Below are positions 1 to 5,139 of a stretch of 7,336 nucleotides of DNA, piece after piece; the stretch's first letter is position 1, and each line of letters begins with the position of its first letter. This DNA is from Gemmatimonas phototrophica (GTDB lineage: Bacteria; Gemmatimonadota; Gemmatimonadetes; Gemmatimonadales; Gemmatimonadaceae). The stretch is taken from assembly GCA_945870175.1 (NCBI GenBank), contig CAMBRJ010000140.1, positions 1-7,336 of the forward strand. The letters run 5' to 3'. The notes below the pieces were generated by a model, which saw nothing but the letters and a program-made list of their open reading frames with translations, did not search any database and was not told where the DNA came from. A program made the position numbers and the translations under genes.

Positions 1-900
1 GCGTGGTCGGCCGGCTCACGGCTCGTGAACTACGTGACCGAGAAGGGCGACTCGCTGCAGGGCGCGCTCTATCTCCCCGCCGGCTACGAAGAAGGCAAGA
101 AGTATCCGACGCTCGTGTTCATTTACGAACTGCAGTCGGACAACCTGAATAGCTTCTACTCGCCGAACTTCTCGAGCTCGCCGAACGCCTTGATCGGCGT
201 ACACAACTCGCGCGGGTACGCGGTGTTCCTGCCGGACATCGTGTACAAGCTCAACGATCCGGGCATGAGCGCCGTGTGGAGCGTGGTACCGGCGGTGAAG
301 GCAGCCATCAAGACGGGCGTCGTGGACTCGGCCAACGTCGGCCTGCATGGCCACTCGTGGGGCGGCTATCAGACGGCGTTCCTGATCGGCCAGACCAACA
401 TCTTCAAGAGTGCCGTGGCGGGCGCGCCGCTCACCGACATGGTGAGCATGTACAGCTCGGTGTACTGGAACTCCGGCAACACCAATCAGGGCATCTTCCA
501 GAGCTCGCAGGGTCGCTTCAAGGGCAACTTCCTGGACAACAAGGACGCCTACGAGCGCAACTCACCGAACCGCTTCGCTGACAAGGTGAAGACGCCGCTC
601 ATCATTTTGCACGACGACAAGGACGGCGCGGTCGATTTCAATCAGGGCATCACGTTCTACAACACGCTGCGTCAGCTCGACAAGGACGTGATCCTGCTGG
701 AGTACGTCGGCGAAAATCACGGGCTCTCGCAGCTCAAGAATCGCAAGGACTACGATCTCCGGCTCATGGAGTACTGGGACAGTTACCTAAAGGGAGAGAA
801 GGCCCCGGAGTGGCTGGCCAAGGGCATTCCGCGCTTGAAGCTCGAGGAGCATCTCCGCGAGCAGAAGAAGAAGCTCGAGGGGAAGAAGATCGCGATGTAA
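1..900 (+). CDS. S9 family (prolyl oligopeptidase-type) serine peptidase, C-terminal part
   Basis: This is the alpha/beta-hydrolase catalytic domain of an S9 serine peptidase, a family that cleaves short peptides and often acts in the periplasm. The frame is open to the left edge, with eight codons before the first possible GTG at 25, so the gene starts upstream and the N-terminal beta-propeller expected of the family is outside the window. The nucleophile elbow GHSWGGYQ places the catalytic Ser at bases 355-357. The acid is probably the second Asp of the HDDKD stretch (about 622-624), and the His is in GENHGL at 718-720, so the triad is in canonical order and spacing. The C-terminal 30 residues are Lys/Glu-rich. 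The stop is TAA at 898-900, followed by a hairpin at 968-996. The family call is strong. The exact subfamily cannot be told from this part, and an acylaminoacyl-peptidase-like enzyme is possible. Confidence 0.9.
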   Translation, partial: AWSAGSRLVNYVTEKGDSLQGALYLPAGYEEGKKYPTLVFIYELQSDNLNSFYSPNFSSSPNALIGVHNSRGYAVFLPDIVYKLNDPGMSAVWSVVPAVKAAIKTGVVDSANVGLHGHSWGGYQTAFLIGQTNIFKSAVAGAPLTDMVSMYSSVYWNSGNTNQGIFQSSQGRFKGNFLDNKDAYERNSPNRFADKVKTPLIILHDDKDGAVDFNQGITFYNTLRQLDKDVILLEYVGENHGLSQLKNRKDYDLRLMEYWDSYLKGEKAPEWLAKGIPRLKLEEHLREQKKKLEGKKIAM

Positions 901-967
901 CGCGGTGGTGAAGCACCGGCTTCACAGCGACGAAACGTTTTTCAGTCGCCGGGAGTCGTTAGCAATC

Positions 968-996
968 CGGGCCGGACGTCAATGACGTCCGGCCCG
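968..996 (+). terminator. Perfect 13-bp hairpin after the S9 peptidase gene
   Basis: The arms CGGGCCGGACGTC (968-980) and its exact reverse complement (984-996) flank a 3-nt AAT loop. The hairpin lies 68 bp after the peptidase stop codon and 67 bp before the next start. The stem is very stable, but only TTGCG follows instead of a run of T, so it may be a weak or Rho-assisted terminator or an mRNA 3'-end stabiliser. Confidence 0.55.
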
Positions 997-1062
997 TTGC
1001 GCTGCAGCATCAGGAAGCACGCCATGTGATTCTCAAAGTATCCCAAGGCCCCGGAGGTTCTG

Positions 1063-1308
1063 ATGCGTTCCGCTCAGTCGCTCTGCCCGCTCGCCTCCCT
1101 GCTGCTGTCGCTCTCGCCCGGACCCGCCGCCCGTTCGCAAACGGCCGCCCTGCTCCGCCTGTCGTCGAAGGGCGCGCTCCGGGTTGGGGCGGACGCTGAC
1201 CTTGTCGTGCTGGATGCCGAGTACCGGGTTCGTGACGTGATGGCGCGAGGATCCTGGCACATGCAGGGCGACAAGACCGAGCGCCGCGGCACCTTCGAGA
1301 CAGCGTAA
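1063..1308 (+). pseudogene. Remnant of isoaspartyl dipeptidase/amidohydrolase (C-terminal 54 residues only)
   Basis: This 81-codon frame starts at ATG 1063, five bases after a good GGAGG at 1053-1057. Residues from about 28 to the end match the extreme C-terminus of IadA-type isoaspartyl dipeptidases, as I recall the E. coli protein: a KG-x-I/L-x-x-G-x-DADL core (here KGALRVGADADLVVLD), then a V-x-ARG segment and the terminal GTFETA. Intact family members are around 390 residues and carry the metal-binding His, Lys and Asp residues upstream, all missing here, so no catalysis is expected. Residues 1-27 have a hydrophobic Leu/Ser-rich core ending in ARSQ and look like a signal peptide, which is unusual for this normally cytosolic enzyme. 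The likely origin is a deletion that joined a start region to an iadA-like tail. A small real protein is possible but less likely. Confidence 0.7.
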
Positions 1309-1382
1309 CGCCGCTGTCCTGACGCGCAGGCGTTTCGGCTCGAGCCGTGACGCGGTTGGGGGTATGTGTCTGCAAACAAGTA

Positions 1383-1412
1383 TTGACATCGGGCGCTTTT
1401 GGCTGGAAGTTT
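1383..1412 (+). promoter_or_regulatory. Candidate sigma70-type promoter for the riboswitch leader
   Basis: A perfect TTGACA lies at 1383-1388. At 17-18 bp spacing there is only a weak -10 region (GAAGTT at 1406-1411 or AAGTTT at 1407-1412, the latter preceded by TGG). Transcription would begin near 1418, about 40 bases before the aptamer, which fits a riboswitch leader. The surrounding 1360-1460 stretch is visibly less GC-rich than the genes. Only the -35 element is convincing. Confidence 0.35.
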
Positions 1413-1459
1413 CGTCTCCCGCTGTTGTTCGTGACAGCAGGCAACTGTTTCAAGACATA

Positions 1460-1643
1460 GGCATTTGGTCACCGCTCCCGACGCTGGGATCGGCGCTAAG
1501 AGGGAACCCGGTGCGATTCCGGGGCGGCCCCGCCGCTGTAAGGGATGACGACGGAGCTGCACGCCACTGGGTACTCATGTCTGGGTACACGGGAAGGCCG
1601 CTCCGGAGGATGAATCCCGAGCCAGAAGACCTACCCAACTGCC
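1460..1643 (+). promoter_or_regulatory. Cobalamin (AdoCbl) riboswitch aptamer
   Basis: The conserved boxes of the cobalamin riboswitch appear in order: AAGAGGGAACCCGGTGCGA around 1498-1516, CCCGCCGCTGTAAGGG at 1529-1544, GCCACTGGG (B12 box) at 1563-1571, GGGAAGGC at 1591-1598, and a final block ending in GAGCCAGAAGACC at 1619-1631. The ends can close: GGCA at 1460-1463 pairs with TGCC at 1640-1643, and GGTC at 1467-1470 pairs with GACC at 1628-1631. Such RNAs bind a cobalamin, usually adenosylcobalamin, and normally lower expression of the downstream gene. The only downstream gene is the ribonucleotide reductase at 1843. A strong terminator at 1722-1755 suggests control by premature termination. 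Confidence 0.95.
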
Positions 1644-1650
1644 GGAGTCC
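1644..1650 (+). promoter_or_regulatory. Putative antiterminator strand of the riboswitch
   Basis: GGAGTCC at 1644-1650, immediately after the closing strand of the aptamer, repeats exactly the GGAGTCC at 1745-1751 in the right arm of the terminator. Both can pair with GGACTCC at 1722-1728. This gives two mutually exclusive folds: an antiterminator (1644-1650 with 1722-1728) or the terminator. Because the strand touches the aptamer base, ligand binding could decide between them. The mechanism is inferred; the repeat itself is seen. Confidence 0.5.
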
Positions 1651-1721
1651 GTGCGCACCCTCGAGGGAGGGCTCGCCGGGGATTGCTGCGTGCCATGTCG
1701 TCCAATGGCGCCGGCGCCGCT

Positions 1722-1755
1722 GGACTCCTTGCTGCGCATCGCAAGGAGTCCTTTT
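1722..1755 (+). terminator. Intrinsic terminator in the riboswitch expression platform
   Basis: GGACTCCTTGC (1722-1732) pairs perfectly over 11 bp with GCAAGGAGTCC (1741-1751) around an 8-nt loop, followed at once by TTTT (1752-1755). It lies about 80 bases after the aptamer and 87 bases before the reductase start codon, the normal place for a transcription-attenuating expression platform. With ligand bound, transcription would be expected to stop here. Confidence 0.88.
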
Positions 1756-1831
1756 CGTCGCTCGGCGTGTCGGCCGGGGGGTGGAACGCGAAGGTCCTCC
1801 GGGGTGTGCATTCAATCGCTGGTTCACCGTT

Positions 1832-1837
1832 AAGAGG
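1832..1837 (+). promoter_or_regulatory. Ribosome binding site that fixes a TTG start
   Basis: AAGAGG ends five bases before TTG at 1843. An in-frame TAA at 1831-1833 overlaps it, so no start further upstream is possible. The next usable in-frame start is a GTG at 1912, which lacks this spacing to a Shine-Dalgarno sequence and would cut just before the ATP cone. Confidence 0.7.
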
Positions 1838-1842
1838 CACCC

Positions 1843-4263
1843 TTGGCCACGTCCGTCGCCCCCCGCCGTTCCGAGTTCCACGCCAGCTACGACCACGCCG
1901 GTATCACGGCGGTGACGCAGGTCGTCAAGCGCGACGGCCGCTCGGCCTCGTGGGATCCCGAGCGCATCACCCGCGCGATCGCGCTCGCGTTCTATGCGTC
2001 GCGTCACGACGATGCACCAAACCCGCTCCACCACGACGCCGCGCATCGCTTCGGTCTGGGCTTCACCGACTTCGCGGATGTCTGCGCCATCACGCAGTTG
2101 GTGGTCAACACCGTCGAGCGTCGGGCCCAGGACCATGTCCCGACGGTCGAAGAGATTCAGGATATTGTCGAGATGATGATCGCCGCGCGCGGTCATTGGG
2201 ACATCGCCAAGCGTTACGTGCTGTATCGCGCCGCGCGCGCCCAGCATCGCATCAACGTGCACGCCGAGAACGGCTTACAGGACTACATCTTCCTCTCGCG
2301 CTACTCGCGGTACCGGGAAGATCTGGGTCGCCGTGAAACGCCGTCGGAAGCGTTCACGCGCGTCATGGATATGCACCGCGATCACTTCGCCGACCGGGTT
2401 GACCTGCCGGTGGCCGGGTTCGGTAATCGCACGCTGCGCTCGCTCATGGCGGAAACGGAGGCTGCGCTGCAACGTCGCGCGATCCTGCCCTCCATGCGCT
2501 CCCTGCAGTTCGGCGGCCGGGCCATCGAAGCGAACAACGCGCGCATGTTCAACTGCGCCTTCACGCACATGGACCGGCTCGACGCCTTCAAGGAATCCTT
2601 CTTCCTGCTGATGTCGGGCACGGGCGTCGGCTTCAGCGTGCAGAAGCAGCACGTGGCGCAGTTGCCCACGTTCCCGCTCCGCGCGGCGGAGAACGAGCTG
2701 CCGGTGGTGCACCACCTGGTGCCCGATACCCTCGAAGGCTGGGCGGATGCCCTCGACGCACTCGTGCGCTCGTACGTCGACGGCACCAAGATCGAGTTCA
2801 ACTACAGCACTGGTCGCTCACGTGGCCAGCAGTTGCGCACCTCAGGTGGTCGCGCACCGGGACACTTGCCGCTCAAGAAGGCACTGCTGGCGGCCGAGCG
2901 GATGCTCGATCAGGTGCCGGGCCGCGCGCTCCGCCCCATCGAAGTGTACGACATCATGATGCACGTGGCGGTCGCCGTGCTCTCCGGCGGCATCCGTCGC
3001 TCGGCCACCATCTGCCTGTTCTCGTCGGACGATGACGAAATGGCAGCGGCCAAGACGGGCAACTGGTTCGAGACCAATTCGCAGCGCGGTAAGTCGAACA
3101 ATTCCGCCGTGCTCGTGCGCGAGACGGTGCAGCCGTCCGACTTCTCGAAGCTGTTCGAGTTCCAGAAAGAGTTCGGCGAACCCGGCTTCTACTTCGTAGA
3201 CGACGCGGAGTATGGCGCGAACCCGTGCGTCGAAATCGGCCTCGCGCCGTACATGATCGTGGACGAAGCGGCGCAGACGAAGCTCGCGGCGTATGGCCGT
3301 CCCGATGTCGCGATCGGCTCGCGCGTGTCGGGCTGGCAGATGTGCAACCTCACCACGATCAACGCCGGCGCCTGCGACACGGAAGAGTCGTTCCTGGCCT
3401 GTTGCCGCGCGGCGTCGTTGCTGGGCACGATGCAAGCGGCGTACACCAACATTCCGTACCTCGGTGCCGCCACGCGCGTGATCAACGAACGTGAGTCGCT
3501 GCTCGGTGTGTCCATCTGCGGCATTCTCGATCGTCCGTCGCTGCTGCTCGATCCGTCGGTGCTGGAGCGCGGTGCCCAGGAGTGCCTCGACACCAACGCC
3601 GCGATCGCCGAACACCTCGGCATCGAGCCGGCCGCGCGCATTACGTGCGTGAAGCCGGAAGGCACCGCCAGCCTCGTGTTGGGCGCGGGCTCGGGCATTC
3701 ACCCGCACCATGCGCGTCACTACTTCCGTCGCGTGCAGGCCGCGCGCACGGAGCCGTTGTACCAGTGGTTCAAGCTGCACAATCCGCACATGACCGAAAC
3801 GTCAGTGTGGGACCCTGAGACGACGGACGTGATCACCTTCCCGGTGAGCGCCGAGCCCGACGCGATTTTGCGTGAAGATGTCGGCGCCGTGCAGTTCCTC
3901 GAGTACGTGCGTCTGGTGCAGGAGCATTGGGTGCGCGCCGGCCGCCGTCACGAGCAGTACAACCCGGGGCTGCACCACAACGTGTCCAACACCGTCACGG
4001 TGAAGGACGACGAGTGGGAAGCCGTGCAGCAGTTCATCTGGGACAACAAGGAATACTTCGCCGGCATCTCGCTGCTGCGCGAAACGGGCGACAAGATTTA
4101 CGCGCAGGCGCCGCGTGAAGAAGTGACGACCGAGTCGGACATGATCCGCTGGAACGCGCTGTCGTATCGCGAGGTCGACTACACCTTGCTGCTGGAAGGC
4201 GTGGACATGACGACACTGGGCGACACGGTGGCGTGTGCGGGTGGGGCGTGCGAAATCATTTAA
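1843..4263 (+). CDS. nrdJ: Adenosylcobalamin-dependent (class II) ribonucleotide reductase with ATP cone
   Basis: This 806-residue enzyme should reduce ribonucleotides to deoxyribonucleotides for DNA synthesis in the cytosol, using a thiyl radical generated from adenosylcobalamin. Residues about 25-135 form an ATP cone (VVKRDGR, then DPERITRAI), the allosteric activity domain. Candidate catalytic residues are Cys238 (MFNCAF) and Cys501 (MCNLTTIN) as the reducing pair, and Cys462 with Glu464 in NPCVEIG as the radical site. KPEGTAS near 604 and GSGIHP near 616 fit the phosphate-binding region. The C-terminus ends in a CAGGAC pair (Cys798, Cys803), the swinging-arm dithiol that re-reduces the active site. 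There is no Tyr-Tyr dyad as in class I enzymes, no glycyl-radical motif, and no nrdB neighbour, all of which favour class II. The distance from Cys462 to Cys501 is 39 residues against 11 in the Lactobacillus leichmannii enzyme (Cys408, Cys419), so this is a divergent branch. It is preceded by a B12 riboswitch and appears monocistronic. Confidence 0.88.
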   Translation: MATSVAPRRSEFHASYDHAGITAVTQVVKRDGRSASWDPERITRAIALAFYASRHDDAPNPLHHDAAHRFGLGFTDFADVCAITQLVVNTVERRAQDHVPTVEEIQDIVEMMIAARGHWDIAKRYVLYRAARAQHRINVHAENGLQDYIFLSRYSRYREDLGRRETPSEAFTRVMDMHRDHFADRVDLPVAGFGNRTLRSLMAETEAALQRRAILPSMRSLQFGGRAIEANNARMFNCAFTHMDRLDAFKESFFLLMSGTGVGFSVQKQHVAQLPTFPLRAAENELPVVHHLVPDTLEGWADALDALVRSYVDGTKIEFNYSTGRSRGQQLRTSGGRAPGHLPLKKALLAAERMLDQVPGRALRPIEVYDIMMHVAVAVLSGGIRRSATICLFSSDDDEMAAAKTGNWFETNSQRGKSNNSAVLVRETVQPSDFSKLFEFQKEFGEPGFYFVDDAEYGANPCVEIGLAPYMIVDEAAQTKLAAYGRPDVAIGSRVSGWQMCNLTTINAGACDTEESFLACCRAASLLGTMQAAYTNIPYLGAATRVINERESLLGVSICGILDRPSLLLDPSVLERGAQECLDTNAAIAEHLGIEPAARITCVKPEGTASLVLGAGSGIHPHHARHYFRRVQAARTEPLYQWFKLHNPHMTETSVWDPETTDVITFPVSAEPDAILREDVGAVQFLEYVRLVQEHWVRAGRRHEQYNPGLHHNVSNTVTVKDDEWEAVQQFIWDNKEYFAGISLLRETGDKIYAQAPREEVTTESDMIRWNALSYREVDYTLLLEGVDMTTLGDTVACAGGACEII

Positions 4264-4291
4264 GGACAGTGTTGCTCGCCTGAGCAGACAA

Positions 4292-4401
4292 AACACCCTC
4301 GGACGCAGGAAGGAGGGTATCAGGGAAGAGGAGGCAGGAACCACGCGCGGTTCACCTGCTTCCTGCCCCCTGATACCCTCCTTCCTGCGTCCTAGGGTGT
4401 T
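4292..4401. repeat. Long imperfect inverted repeat between convergent genes (possible bidirectional terminator)
   Basis: The outer arms 4292-4325 and 4368-4401 pair over 34 positions with a single mismatch (4300/4393). After a 7-nt bulge (4326-4332), an inner stem pairs 4333-4340 with 4360-4367, leaving a loop that can itself fold as AACC/GGTT. The element sits 28 bp after the reductase stop and 23 bp before the stop of the minus-strand gene. Reading on the minus strand, the stem runs into TTTT (complement of 4290-4293), so it could terminate that gene; on the plus strand only TGCGGTTTGTT follows. Its size exceeds an ordinary terminator. It resembles a palindromic intergenic or MITE-like repeat, and a partial second copy occurs at 4925-4954. 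Confidence 0.8.
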
Positions 4402-4424
4402 GCGGTTTGTTCAGTTCAGCCGGA

Positions 4425-4916
4425 TCAGTGCTTCATCCCCGAACCCGCGCAGCCTTCCAGTACGTCGAAGCGGTCATGCAGCCCTTTAAGACCCGCCTTG
4501 AGGTCGGCATCAGCCGCCTTAGCCGCGACCATCGCCGCCACCTTCTCCGTCTCCACCGGGAGACCGGCCTGCGCCTTCAGCAGTTCCGGTTTCTGGCAAG
4601 CCATCGGCGACTTGGACGCCGCGACGAGCTTGGCCGACGCCACCATCTCGGTGGCCTTGGCGCGGATCGGCGCCAGGTCGTTCTTGTCCTTGGCCGGGTG
4701 CCAGGTGGCCATCATCAGCATGTGGTAGGCGTCGAGCTCCTTCCAGCCTTCGGCCTTGGCGGCGTTCGCCATCTTGGAATGGTCCATCATCTTCGAATGG
4801 TCCATCTCGGCGGCGGGCGGCTTGACGGGGGGCTTTTCCTGGGCGGACAACGAGGCGGCGATCAGGGAAGCGCTCGTCGCGAGCAGCGCGACCAAACGGG
4901 TCGGTGACACGGTCAT
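4425..4916 (-). CDS. Exported His/Met-rich small protein of unknown function
   Basis: The product is 163 residues. An N-terminal signal peptide (Thr/Arg start, hydrophobic core at about 8-22, cleavage probably after LSA at 25) predicts export to the periplasm or cell surface. A Pro/Lys linker leads to a tandem MDHSKM-MDHSKM repeat at residues 38-49, a His/Met pattern common in copper- or silver-handling periplasmic proteins. The rest (about 55-156) appears all-helical, with WHP at 72-74, Cys107 and Cys156 that could form a disulfide, a second conserved-looking LHDRF at 146-150, and a C-terminal His. There is no CXXCH haem motif. I do not recognise the family, and a metal-binding role is inference only. 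No clear Shine-Dalgarno precedes the ATG (complement of 4914-4916). The gene converges with the reductase and diverges from the M14 peptidase. Confidence 0.8.
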   Translation of the reverse strand: MTVSPTRLVALLATSASLIAASLSAQEKPPVKPPAAEMDHSKMMDHSKMANAAKAEGWKELDAYHMLMMATWHPAKDKNDLAPIRAKATEMVASAKLVAASKSPMACQKPELLKAQAGLPVETEKVAAMVAAKAADADLKAGLKGLHDRFDVLEGCAGSGMKH

Positions 4917-4924
4917 GTCGGGTC

Positions 4925-4954
4925 GGGTATCAGGTCGGGAGAGGCGGGAAACAC
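4925..4954. repeat. Second, partial copy of the hairpin repeat
   Basis: GGGTATCAGG at 4925-4934 is identical to 4315-4324 of the long inverted repeat. After six differing bases in both copies, GAGGCGGGAAACAC (4941-4954) matches GAGGCAGGAACCAC (4331-4344) at 12 of 14 positions. The equal spacing argues for common descent. The inverted partner arm is absent here. It lies 8 bp upstream of the minus-strand start codon, within that gene's presumed leader. Confidence 0.5.
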
Positions 4955-5092
4955 CGCGGATAAGCAGTTAGAACTCCGCTAGTGGCGCAAAGTTCATCAA
5001 GGTGCGCGCACACCGGCGTTCGCGACATGCGATTGCCCAACGCCTCACCCTGCCCCATCGTATGCCTGTTGGCTTCCCTCGCGGGAAAATCC

Positions 5093-5112
5093 GGCAGCCG
5101 GGTCCGGCTGTC
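5093..5112 (+). other. Small hairpin in the leader of the M14 peptidase gene
   Basis: CAGCCG (5095-5100) and CGGCTG (5105-5110) pair perfectly around GGTC, and two more pairs (one G-T) extend the stem. It lies 27 bases before the preferred ATG at 5140. No Shine-Dalgarno is evident between them. A role in the leader is possible but unproven. Confidence 0.3.
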
Positions 5113-5139
5113 CCAGTATCCTCCCCACCCGTCCCTCGC

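Noticed and set aside
1008..1019. ATCAGGAAGCAC as another copy of the hairpin repeat
   Set aside because: Only a short partial match, within what chance would give in this composition.
1307..1334. AACGCC/GGCGTT inverted repeat just after the dipeptidase remnant as a terminator
   Set aside because: The stem is only 6 bp with a 16-nt loop and a weak T stretch, with competing folds; not strong enough to annotate.
1450..2262. A 270-codon minus-strand frame crossing the riboswitch and the start of the reductase
   Set aside because: It runs through a structured RNA element and the ATP-cone coding region and has no family resemblance.
2842..3789. A 315-codon minus-strand frame inside the reductase gene
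   Set aside because: Same reason: the plus strand carries the conserved catalytic motifs, and the composition of the minus frame is typical of a GC-rich shadow.
5002..5139. N-terminal extension of the M14 peptidase from an upstream start
   Set aside because: The 46 extra residues are Arg/Pro-rich with no resemblance to the family and would bury the signal peptide; ATG 5140 is the natural start.
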